Part shown: positions 54,829-64,000 of the stretch, one piece after another
How the letters are laid out: each line of letters begins with the position of its first letter
Numbering within the stretch: position 1 is the first letter of the stretch
DNA from: Lepas anatifera
Taxonomy: Eukaryota; Arthropoda; Thecostraca; Lepadidae
Assembly: GCA_034440635.1 (NCBI GenBank)
Contig: JAOTON010002266.1
Span: 744,001-808,000, forward strand
Direction of reading: 5' to 3'
DNA: 64,000 nucleotides
The notes under the pieces: generated by a model
What the model saw: only the letters and a program-made list of their open reading frames with translations
Databases searched by the model: none
Told to the model about the DNA's origin: nothing
Position numbers and translations under genes: made by a program

Positions 54829-55823
54829 GTCAGACTCAGGCACGGTACCACACTGGCCAGTGTCAGACTCAGGCACGGTACCACACTGGCCAGTGTCAGA
54901 CTCAGGCACGGTACCACACTGGCCAGTGGCAGACTCAGGCACGGTACCACACTGGCCAGTGTCAGACTCAGGCACGGTACCACACTGGCCAGTGGAGGAC
55001 TCAGGCACGGTACCACACTGGCCAGTGTCAGACTCAGGCACGGTACCACACTGGCCAGTGGCAGACTCAGGCACGGTACCACACTGGCCAGTGGAGGACT
55101 CAGGCACGGTACCACACTGGCCAGTGTCAGACTCAGGCACGGTACCACACTGGCCAGTGGCAGACTCAGGCACGGTACCACACTGGCCAGTGGCAGACTC
55201 AGGCACGGTACCACACTGGCCAGTGTCAGACTCAGGCACGGTACCACACTGGCCAGTGTCAGACTCAGGCACGGTACCACACTGGCCAGTGTCAGACTCA
55301 GGCACGGTACCACACTGGCCAGTGTCAGACTCAGGCACGGTACCACACTGGCCAGTGGCAGACTCCAGGCACGGTACCACACTGGCCAGTGTCAGACTCA
55401 GGCACGGTACCACACTGGCCAGTGTCAGACTCAGGCACGGTACCACACTGGCCAGTGTCAGACTCAGGCACGGTACCACACTGGCCAGTGTCAGACTCAG
55501 GCACGGTACCACACTGGCCAGTGGCAGACTCAGGCACGGTACCACACTGGCCAGTGTCAGACTCAGGCACGGTACCACACTGGCCAGTGTCAGACTCAGG
55601 CACGGTACCACACTGGCCAGTGGAGGACTCAGGCACGGTACCACACTGGCCAGTGGCAGACTCAGGCACGGTACCACACTGGCCAGTGTCAGACTCAGGC
55701 ACGGTACCACACTGGCCAGTGTCAGACTCAGGCACGGTACCACACTGGCCAGTGGCAGACTCAGGCACGGTACCACACTGGCCAGTGGAGGACTCAGGCA
55801 CGGTACCACACTGGCCAGTGGAT
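54829..55823. repeat. 33-bp minisatellite, about 30 copies, open in several frames
   Basis: The unit contains GGCACGGTACCACACTGGCC followed by AGTG and one of three 4-base variants (TCAG, GCAG, GAGG) before ACTCA. Because 33 is divisible by three and the unit lacks stops in several frames, both strands show open frames of over 300 codons (for example 54774-55904). One copy at about 55360 has an extra C, which switches every frame. The unit includes the 12-bp palindrome CACTGGCCAGTG and the KpnI site GGTACC. The base differences between copies are confined almost entirely to the 4-base variant position. Confidence 0.97.
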
Positions 55824-57880
55824 GATTTCGTTTCCCAGTGGGAACATGTTAAGCCATGCAAAGAGAATAACGCCCAAGGAACAAAACGTCCCACAACAAA
55901 ATAACTCCAAGAGTCAAACCGTCCAATATATTTGAAACTGCTCAAACTTTAAAATATAAATTGAAGGGCTGCTTCAACGTTCGTCACCAACAATATTGGC
56001 AAGTTGGAAGTATTTCTGGCCCCTAGCTGTCTCATTGCAAGCCTTCGGTATCATAGAAACAAGGTAGTGGTGACGAAGGCATGGTCTCCGCCACCGGTAA
56101 TGCACTGGCAGGCCAGGCCAGCGTCTCAGCTGGCAGGCTCAGTCCAAAAGACGTCATATCTCCGGATTAGCGACTGTGATTAGAGGCACTGTCGCGCCGA
56201 CGACAGGCCATTCATCGGGCCACAGGAAGAGGCACACACCTATAGCTGCTGCTGGTGAGCAGCTCACATTCCGTCCTCATACAGCTTCAACACCCGCTCT
56301 AGCATGACCACGGAAGGGCGCGCGTGCCGACCAGTCTTTTCATGCAGCCTGCAGTCCTTACAGGGCGGCGCCATTGCCGGCGGCGCTGTAATGCTGGCGC
56401 CTCCGGCCGTGGCAGCCAGTGTTAAATGGTTCACTCGGCTGTGAAATACAGATACGCATAAATCACCAGCTGCAAAATGGGCCCAGACCAGCCGGGTGAC
56501 GAAGCCATTTTGTAGTCGGAAGGGAGATTATCACCTCACATTTATGAAATGATTGTGCTCATATAGTCCCGTTACCATTAGGGCGGCATCACTATATGTA
56601 ATTGTTCAACGTTGCGTTTAAAACATAAGAGACGATAGGAATCGGAAGCGAGATTTTTAGCGTTTTTCGTAAGTGATGCTTGTAAAAATATGCTTGCAAA
56701 CGCACATTTTTCCTTTATTTTTTCTATCCTATACAGTGTCCTCCAACTCCGTTACACAATGTCTATCAGTGTGATAAATTAAAAATAAAACAACCCTGTG
56801 ACAAATTTAGCTCAGAAATAAATACTATGCTGCGCTGCATTGACCCTATGCAGCAACTAAAAACGAAACAAACAATGAACGGTCGCCTCGTCCTCCCGAA
56901 AAAACTGTCATAAACGCTAGATGGCGCACTGAAGACAGAATGTGAACCTAACCTCGGTTGGCCTAAAAGATGACAATGGATAGCACTTTAAAGGTCCCGT
57001 GACTTAAAAATCTAAGAAAATCTGCACGTCTCGGAAAAGGAACCTTGCCCTTAGGCTATCAAAGCATAAATTGCTAATATTTTGTTGCGCACAATTATTA
57101 TTTTGTGACTAACGTGGTGTCCACGGGTGCAGTTTGATTAGTACATAATAATAATCATCATTATTTAAAGAGTGGTGGTTTTTGAGAGACTTAATGTGTA
57201 TTTTTCTGTCAGTTTCACAGTCTGAAATTACTTAGGGAATGCCAGAGATAAGACTGAGTTTGATTTTCCGTCTACAGAGGACAGTAGGTACAGTGCTTTG
57301 TCGTCAGTGTTTTTATGATTTACCAGGAGATGTCTTCAAAGCACGAAAAATAAAAAAGTGCTTTGAAAAAGCTGCTAATTGAAGCTTCTAGTTTCTTTTT
57401 TGACCCATTGCAAGGCTTATGTGCAAAACAATATTTTGTTACCCTCCATCTGGAGTCTGGCGTTTATATTATTTAGTTTTTGTGTTTTCAGTCAACCGAA
57501 GGAAGAATACAAAAATAGGGATGTGGTTTCCTGAGAGTGAATTATTGCATGAGAATCAGCTTGGAACTTTGTATGGTGTTCATCCTGAAAGTTGAAAAAG
57601 TCTGATTTTGTTTCAAATCACATTTTTCTGTATGATTTTGCATGTTATCACCATGGAATTTATTACTAGGACTAAAAGGAAAATAACAGCAAATGTGTGT
57701 GCTGTTGAAACTGTATATTCTACATAATGCATTTTTGTTAATGACCGATCCGGGCATGGGTCTAGTGTAGTGTGGATATTAAAATAATACCTATTATTAC
57801 TAAATAGCAATATGGAATCCTTTTAAATTAATTGTGAAAATGTTGCAAATGTCAGCCATGTAATCACATATGTTAAGAAA
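55824..57880. other. Non-coding stretch, nothing recognised
   Basis: A GC-rich patch with GGCGGCGCTGTAATGCTGGC lies at 56370-56410. No gene, RNA or tandem repeat is supported. Confidence 0.4.
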
Positions 57881-58080
57881 ATAGAGAGCTGATTGGACTT
57901 AACTCCCGACTCACAGCTTAGAGGCTGACTCTGATTCTGTACTTAACTGGTCGACCAGTTGAGTCGACTCAGACTCAACCCAAATCTGTAAGTGAGTCGG
58001 CTAAACTCTGACTGCATGAAAAATTGTGTCGATTTAGAGTTGGCTTCGACTCTAAGTCGTGACACAACAGGTCTGGTCAC
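57881..58080. repeat. GACTC-rich patch with the palindrome CTGGTCGACCAG
   Basis: GACTC or its complement GAGTC occurs about ten times in 200 bp, with a perfect 12-bp palindrome near 57946-57957. It may be a subterminal repeat region of a DNA transposon similar in logic to the GGAGCC-rich hAT element at 14233, but no termini or duplication were found. Confidence 0.4.
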
Positions 58081-58572
58081 GTGATTTATTCACTATTTCA
58101 ACTTAACTTGATTGCTTCCCACTTGTCCTTCCATCTCAAACTCACACCAAATGCTCACAACCAATGGAAAGGGAAAGCCAAGAATAAAACCGAGACAATA
58201 CGAGTACTACTCAAGTGGAAATACAAAACAAAGTCAATCAGCAATCAGCCAGCGACCTGTGCCGCTGTGGCGGCTCCTAGCGTCATAGCGGGGTGATCTC
58301 GGCATGGTGTCGGAATGCCCACGTGTAAGGCGTGCCGAAATATCGACGTCGGGCCGAGATCTGCCCGACGTCGGCGTGCCGCTTACGGGATTTCGGTGTC
58401 TCCCCGACATCTGCCGACGTCGGACCGATCTTGGCATGTTTACAGGGCGCCGAGAAACAGGGAGAGAGTTGACAACGCCATAAGACCCTGACAGTTGGTG
58501 GGTCGATAAGCCTAAACAATTATTATCTGGTCTTTACACTGCATCAGCTACTAGAAGGTCAAAAATCCTACT
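58081..58572. other. Non-coding; CGACGTCGG palindromes
   Basis: From 58300 to 58440 CCGACGTCGG-like palindromes and CCGAGATCTGCC recur, suggesting a short inverted-repeat element. No gene is seen. Confidence 0.35.
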
Positions 58573-58618
58573 GAGTTGCTAAGATGTTCCCTGGCCTCTC
58601 CCCTCGAATCCGGAAATG
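58573..58618. repeat. 46-bp segment shared with 52816-52861
   Basis: See 52816-52861. It lies directly next to the decayed hammerhead-like motif. Confidence 0.6.
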
Positions 58619-58631
58619 TAAAAAACACTGA

Positions 58632-58668
58632 AGATTATATATTCGGGCACAGCCCTTCATCAGAATCG
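58632..58668 (-). ncRNA. Decayed hammerhead-like motif of the second Penelope-like element
   Basis: On the minus strand: GATT, CTGATGA (58657-58663), A, GGGC-TGT-GCCC (stem II), GAA, TATATA, AATC. GATT and AATC can pair as stem I. The core GAAA is GAAT here, so it is probably inactive. As in the 30-32 kb copies, a single A precedes stem II, and the motif lies 3' of a Penelope-like frame on the same strand. Confidence 0.5.
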
Positions 58669-59119
58669 TGGAGTAAATATCAATAATTCTCAGTCCTAGT
58701 ATAGCCAGACCTCGAACTGAGCTTCACACAAAAATGCCTTCTAGAATGAATCGTTAAAAATAAGATTGGATGTCGTGACAACAACGATATTGGTACCTCT
58801 AACCTAAAAGTAATGCCGACAATACAACAAACCTAGACCAGTATTTGTGACAGACTTTTCTATTATTTCAGCCAAACACTAGCTTTTGATTAACAATGAA
58901 AAACTCGCTGGAGTACCTTAATCGGTTATTTGAATATTTCTGTTCTTATGATTTACTTTTTTCCGCCGACTGCAGCTAAAATGCTAACCAAAAACTACCT
59001 ATTTAGCACTAGTAGACGTGATACTAGATCGGTGTAAAGACTACATACCTTCCCCTTTAACATGATGCTATATTTTCACAATAAAAGCCTCCCTCGAATT
59101 ATTTAGTTAAGATAATACC
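58669..59119. other. Non-coding, presumed 3' region of the Penelope-like element
   Basis: No gene or repeat is recognised. Confidence 0.35.
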
Positions 59120-59790
59120 TAGTGGTCAAGGTCAACTTTTTTGTAATTTATAAACCCATTTTCCACAGCCTGCTCCTCTGGCCCAACGTTAAGCGTCGAA
59201 AGAGTATACGTGTGACTGCAAAAAAAGCAATATCAATTTTATATTATACTTATTCAACAGCCCTTGCCCATAGTATGTACCTCTTAAACAAATGCTGCTT
59301 TTATAGTTAGTTATGTGATCAACCATTGGTAAATACTTTTCCTCACCCTGCACCTTTAGCCCAACGTTAAGTGTCGAATGGGTATACGTCTAGCTGCAGA
59401 AAAGTATTATCAATAATTAGTTGCATATTTCAAAAACCCCAACCCCAGTACGTACCCCTAAAATCAAACCATCTGTTTGAGCTAGTTAATCTGATCAATC
59501 ATTAATAAACCCTTTTTCCCAGCCTATACCTCTGACCCAACGTTAAGCGTTGAATGAGTATACATCTGGTTGCAGAAAAGCACTATCAAAGATAAATTAC
59601 AAAAAAAATTCGAGCCTTACCTGAAGTCCATCACTTCTGACTAGTTAAACTAATTCAACCATCATACCCCTTTTTTCCAGCTTGTAAATCGGGCCCAAAG
59701 TTAAACGTCAAAAGCATATACGTCTAGCATCAATAACACTACCAATAATGTAAGGAAGTCCTACCCCAGGACACATATACTTACGCTGAT
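59120..59790. repeat. ~175-bp tandem repeat, four copies
   Basis: CCCAACGTTAAGCGTCGAA recurs at 59182, 59360, 59536 and in weaker form at 59694 (spacing 178, 176 and 158 bp), each followed by GTATACGTCT or similar and preceded by TTTTCCAGCCT-like sequence. It lies between a Penelope-like coding region and its putative ribozyme. Confidence 0.8.
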
Positions 59791-59830
59791 CCCTCCCTTG
59801 CCTCTTATGCCACTGCTGTTAAGTGATAGC

Positions 59831-60644
59831 CTATCCTAGACCCGCATAATAGGCCAGGACGTTCCTTGTACATACGTTAAGGCTGGGATGACGATCCTGA
59901 ATGATTATGTATTCGGCTATCTTTCTATCTGGATGATCACGTGCCTGATGAACTACTTTTAGCTCAAGTGGTTCTGATATAGCCTGAGTGTCCTGTGCTG
60001 CATGTTTCTCGAGGAAATGATCTCCTAGAGGTGTGTTCCTAGTTTTATTTTTCGTGTCCCGCAAATGTTAGTTAAATCGCAATCGGACAGGCCTCATCGA
60101 CTCCCCTACGTATTGAGCCCTGTTTTGATCCTGGTTACACAGTCTACAGTCTATTTGATACACTACATTTTTCTGTGTGCAGTCGCCTTTAAAACCTGAC
60201 TTGCATAAATGACACCTCTGACCCCCAGGACATTTTGGCTTAGAAATGGCCGACCTAAACAATGACGACTTAAGTTTCTTGTTATTCTTCCAGGCTATAT
60301 GTACTTTCAGGTTAGATTTCTTTACGACCTTTTTTTATTTTACAGAGTAGCTGTTCGTCTACGTACGGCAAAGTCAAGAACCCATCATAAGAATCTGAGC
60401 CTTCTTTCTTTTTCTTGCACCTTCCGTTACCTGTTCCAGCTAGTCTAATCTCCCTCAACAAACGCCTGAGAAGCCCTGCATGACACCCATTTTTTAGAAG
60501 CAGATTCCAAATCTTATCTACGCTTTTTCTCTCTTTCTCTGAGCCCGATGAGTTATCCATAGCCCTGTGGAACATGTTTCGGATAATATTGTGTTTCGTA
60601 GACGTGGGATGGGCAGATGTACTATGGAGGATACTCATACTCAT
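59831..60644 (-). pseudogene. Second Penelope-like element: linker and GIY-YIG domain
   Basis: The minus-strand reading starts at 60644 with the linker between reverse transcriptase and endonuclease (STKHNIIRNMFHRAMDNSSG, then FLTLPYVDEQLLCKI). A frameshift at about 60300 leads to CPGGQRCHLCKSGF, KNVVYQIDCRLCNQ and QYVGESMRPVRLRFN. The next codon, expected from the family to be Glu, is TAA. HLRDTKNK and PLGDHFLEKH then follow in the same frame. The CX2C pairs and YVGE-R-EH-type pattern are those of Penelope-like GIY-YIG domains. It clearly differs from the 30-32 kb copies, so two Penelope lineages are present. The reverse transcriptase itself is missing. Confidence 0.75.
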
Positions 60645-61017
60645 TTATTTCTTCTTTTACAGAACATCATTACATGTGCAACCCCAATTGGTGCAAAAGC
60701 GCCGAAGCGCTTAGATCGTGGCACCGCTCGGGTGTCATAGCTACAATCACGGTAGCGCCGCCGTAGGTCTCACCGCCCACGCCCCGCCCCCGCACGGGCC
60801 ACGCACTACGCCGGGCCGGCTGAACGGTCGGCCGCGCACGACTGCCAGTTACCAGTTCAGGCAAACCTCCGGCTGCTGCTTATAAAGCGGAAAACCTCCC
60901 GAGCTACTGCGCGATCATTGCCTGGGTGAAGAGAAAAGCCAGAAAGAATAACGTCGATTTTAAGCTTACGGTGTAGGTTTTCAAATGGTCTGTTAATTAT
61001 TGAGCTAATGTTGTTCA
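60645..61017. other. GC-rich non-coding stretch
   Basis: From 60700 to 60850 it is strongly GC-rich, and CTTATAAAGC near 60879 could be a TATA element. No coding sequence follows that I can link to it. Confidence 0.35.
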
Positions 61018-61717
61018 TCATAATTTGTCTCTGTATAATAAACTTTGGACATTGTAGAAAAAAATGTTCCGTTCCTCCCAGCTATAACCGCAGTCGCAGC
61101 AAGGTGATTCAGCGATTTGGACTTGGTACAAATGACCGTTTAATTTTGACATGCCTACTCTTAGCCGAGCTAAAAGACAATTCTGGATTTTGGAGCCGAA
61201 ATTGAAGTACTTAGGTGGGTCGTATTTTTTGTAGTGTTTTTCTAGTTGTTGTTTGAATGTGTTGTGAGACTGTAATTCTGAAAGGTGTCTAGGTAGCTTG
61301 TTGATAAGTTTTATTGCGCTGGGTAGGAATGAAGACTTATAGTGTGATGTTCTAAATGATATTTCCGTCCTGCTTCTGGCGTTTCGAAGTGAACGGTAAA
61401 CTGTGTTTGCCCGTATGTCTGGTAGGATTCTTTGGATATAGTTGGGGGTTGTACCATGAGTAAGTCGGTGGAAAAACTTCAATTTGTGCTGTTCACGCCT
61501 AATTTTCAATGGGGACCACCCAAGCTCGTGTCTTAGATTGTCTGTAGAAGTTCTTTGTAGTGTCGATGTCACTAGTCTGGCAGCCCGGTTCTGAAGTCGC
61601 TCGAGTCGCTGTGCGTCGTCCACTGTCAGGAGTCCGTCGTATATTATGTCGGCATAATCAAAGTGGGGCAGCACGTATGTCTTGTAAATTTGAGCAAGGA
61701 CTTCTCTGGGTAGGTAT
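61018..61717 (-). pseudogene. LINE reverse transcriptase C-terminal part (CR1/L2-like)
   Basis: The minus-strand frame begins at the LTR border (YLPREVLAQIYKTYVLPHFD) and continues with YADIIYDG, RLERLQNRAARLV and LGWSPLKIRREQHKLKFFHR. Near the end CCDCGYSWEERN replaces the usual zinc-like motif, in which the His and last Cys appear lost. This is the region downstream of the polymerase in CR1/L2-type LINEs. The upstream part is cut off exactly where the LTR retrotransposon begins, so the latter inserted into this LINE. The rest should lie beyond the window. Confidence 0.75.
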
Positions 61718-61718
61718 G

Positions 61719-62543
61719 TGTAACGAAAATTTATTAACTACTTCACTTTAATTGCTAAATGACGCGATAATTAATGGTCCTCTAGTATGCATATTCATTT
61801 CTCGTCCCCCTCCCATTATAAGTGCAGTCGCACTCAGACAAAGAGCTCTGCCAGTTATTGCGCAGTAGCCTGTCGGTTCATGACCACGGGTCCATCGTAC
61901 GATGCACCCCAGCCAACGCCCTATGACGTATCGAACGCTCATTGGCTCACGAGATCTGACGCTGGTGTCACGCCACTGTCTGGCCTTGGATTGCATCAGC
62001 ATTTCATCAGCCTCCAGGCCAGTGCATCGAACCATACTCTGTCGCCTATGACGTATTGTGTTGTGATTGGTCGGCGTATGTAACCAAGCCTGCCGACTCG
62101 GCGTATATAAGGAGCGCTGAGCTAGCGTCCCTTATGAGATGGAGATAGAGAGAGTGTAGCAACCGCAGCACGTGCAGTGCAGTGCCAGCCATTCAGATAG
62201 AGGCAGTACTATGTAGAGTACTACAGACCAGGTGTGTGTGTGCAAGGACAGCCACAGATCAGCAGATGTGAGTACGGACTGATGAGCTCAGCTCATAGTG
62301 AGACAGACGCCCACAGTGCTGCAGAAGATAAGCATGTCAGTAGAGTGATGAAGGACTTGTAAGGTCAAGTACAGACAAGAGAGTGTTGGAACTTTGGCTA
62401 AGTTAGCTCACCTGTTCACAACGCCAGGTGCAAATAAATCGACAATTACGGAAACAACGTTTCTTCGTCGAAATACGATTAGAGGTCCTACCAACTTGAA
62501 AACCATCATTCACAGCCATACCTAAGAGCACTTCTAGGTAACA
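61719..62543 (+). repeat. 5' LTR of an LTR retrotransposon (ends inferred)
   Basis: It begins TGTAACGAAAAT at the exact break in the LINE frame. A TATA box (TATATAA, 62104-62110) with an inverted CCAAT box upstream and AATAAA (62433-62438) divide it into U3, R and U5. The proposed right end GGTAACA lies just before a primer-binding-site candidate (TGGCGCTTCGTGACC from 62552). The second LTR is outside the window, so the exact ends and duplication cannot be confirmed. Confidence 0.65.
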
Positions 62544-63649
62544 AAAAGATTTGGCGCTTCGTGACCCGGATTGAATTACATCGGATCAAGTTACACTTCA
62601 AAAATTGCAAGTTTGGATCTTCGTGACCAACTTCAATTTTTTCTAAGCCACGAGACTTAGAAAACACCGTTGGACTTAGCCAGCCACCATCGACCATCCA
62701 CACTCCTGTCAGTACTTCATTTTGAGTCTAAGACATCAGAGACTCAACTTGTCAACAGAGACCCAACTACCGTCTAGTTCACAAGATTCACCTCTACAAA
62801 CACCCCTGGCAAGAAAAAAATTTATCTCCAAGTTCAAAAACGCTCGCAAAAGCCTATAAACTACAGAGCGCTCGATTGCCAGTAGCCGCGTATAACCCGC
62901 TCCTGACGTCACCCCTCGCCGCTGTGACGCAACACTGCCCGCGCGCCGTCGCTGAGCCGCCACCGACGCCAAGGTCATCGAACGCCGCGCCGCCGCACCG
63001 CACTGCCGTGTCAGCTGCCGTCAGCCAGTGGTGACTCATAAGTCGCCTGCGCCGCCGTCGAGGCCAGTGACTCAACCGATCGCTTTGGCACCCGCCTCCA
63101 GTGGCGTACATAGGAAAAGAGGTGCCAACAACATCAAATTTTAGTATATACAAACTATATATTTTTGGAATCCGCACAGTCTCAGGAATACTTCTATCTG
63201 GTTTTTAGAGCTCTACACGGGTTCTGAAAAATCTTCATCCAGCTTAAGTCAATCACAACTTCATCTAGAACTTCAAGTTTTCTTCAAGTTTCATCGACAC
63301 CTCTACTAGTTCGTCAATTCTGCGAGTTATCAGCCGACTTCTCCACTTCAAACGTCGTCTACCTCCACTTCAGAAAATAGTTTTTCAACGGTTCCAGTGG
63401 TTTTTCAACGCTTCGAGCAGTTTTTCAACGGTTCCAGCAGTTTTTCAACGCTTCAAGTTATTTTTCAACGCTACTAGAAATTTTTCGACGTCTCGAAAAA
63501 TTTCTCAACACAGCTGTTCATCGCCACCTGTGCTTCATACAGCAACCAGCGCTTCAAAACTCACAAGTAAGGTGCTTCCTTGCCCTCTCCTTAAAAACTG
63601 TTGAATTTTCGTTAGCTAATTGTACTTGTGTTGGAAATTGTTTAACAAT
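62544..63649 (+). promoter_or_regulatory. Retrotransposon leader with primer-binding site and 20-bp repeats
   Basis: The untranslated leader is unusually long (1.1 kb). It starts with the primer-binding-site candidate at 62552. From 63384 to 63505 it holds six tandem units of 20 bp (GTTTTTCAACGGTTCCAGCA and variants) that become more diverged towards the right. The repeats could serve RNA packaging or translation, but this is only inference. Confidence 0.6.
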
Positions 63650-64000
63650 ATGGCCACTGCTGTTGAACACACTTTGATTGATACTATGCGAGACATTTCG
63701 ATGGAGATCCGAGTTCAAGGTCTAACGCAACACGTAAGATCATTTTCGGGAGAGAGCTCCAACAAATTTCATGATTGGGCTAGGGATATGGATTCAATCG
63801 CCTGCACCGCCGATGACAAGCGGATGGTAATTTTGGCAACCCGAACACTAAGTGGACCCGCAGGAAAATTTGCCTGCAGACTGCTCACTGAAAATCCAAA
63901 TCTCAGATGGCTAGAACTAAGAAAAGAGTTGAGGGACAGATATAGCGATCTGAAAGATCCATACTGCGCCCGCGAAAAGCTACAAAAAGTTAGGCAAAAG
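63650..64000 (+). CDS. Retrotransposon gag, N-terminal part (runs off the window)
   Basis: The frame opens with ATG at 63650 (context ACAATATGG) and stays open for 117 codons to the window edge. VRSFSGESSNKFHDWARDMD, LATRTLSGPAGKFACRLL, LRWLELRKELRDRY and CAREKLQKVRQ form the usual retrotransposon gag helical core (F-G-F-W and G-A-W-L-L-R patterns). It is the only mobile-element coding sequence here without a visible break, so the element may be young. Gypsy is the likeliest superfamily; BEL cannot be excluded without pol. Confidence 0.8.
   Translation, partial: MATAVEHTLIDTMRDISMEIRVQGLTQHVRSFSGESSNKFHDWARDMDSIACTADDKRMVILATRTLSGPAGKFACRLLTENPNLRWLELRKELRDRYSDLKDPYCAREKLQKVRQK

Noticed and set aside
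54774..55904. 376-codon open frame and four other long frames over the 33-bp array
   Set aside because: They follow automatically from a stop-free repeat with a period divisible by three; a +1 copy near 55360 shifts all frames, and no unique protein sequence is present.
58632..58668. An active hammerhead ribozyme at this site
   Set aside because: The second core element reads GAAT instead of GAAA; kept only as a decayed motif.

Overview
This is a transposon-rich stretch of an invertebrate animal genome, most likely an arthropod, though the species cannot be fixed from the sequence. The only host gene I can support is the first coding exon of a neuroligin-like carboxylesterase-family adhesion protein (about 25486-25906, + strand), which ends at a clear GT splice donor. 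No second exon is visible, so everything from 25907 to the window end may be its first intron. The rest is mobile DNA and tandem repeats, which also explains most of the other open reading frames.

Layout. 1-25 kb holds short non-autonomous DNA transposons with target-site duplications (783-1016, 3054-3288, 14233-15284 with a second one nested at 14598-14735), large minisatellite blocks (3530-6220, 8340-9560, 11740-12965), a 252-bp tandem duplication (13594-14097), a Tc1/mariner remnant (10342-10585), a broken transposon-type protein gene (17463-18676) and a broken P-element/THAP9-like transposase (20270-21524). 25-37 kb holds the neuroligin exon, a palindromic pair of Penelope-like element copies, each carrying a hammerhead-ribozyme-like motif (30173-31895), a LINE fragment (32440-33005), a 26-bp minisatellite and a tRNA-derived SINE.

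37.5-46.4 kb is a four-deep nest: a Tx1/L1-like LINE (minus strand) is split by a 6.7-kb Gypsy LTR element (37660-44395, 5-bp duplication CCTTT). The Gypsy is split by a Transib-like DNA transposon (38216-40059, termini CACAGTG, 5-bp duplication CATCG). That transposon is split by a 258-bp hAT-like element (39534-39791, 8-bp duplication GTCAGAAT). Each boundary can be read directly from the sequence, so the order of insertion is known.

47.7-51.1 kb is a nearly complete CR1-group LINE with a GGTAA-repeat tail. Beyond it come a 31-bp and a 33-bp minisatellite, a second Penelope-like element of a different lineage with a decayed ribozyme-like motif downstream (58.6-60.6 kb), a LINE C-terminal fragment (61018-61717) and the 5' part of an LTR retrotransposon (LTR from 61719, gag from 63650) that runs off the window end. 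Almost all mobile-element genes carry stops or frameshifts; the partial gag at the right edge is the only one with no visible damage.
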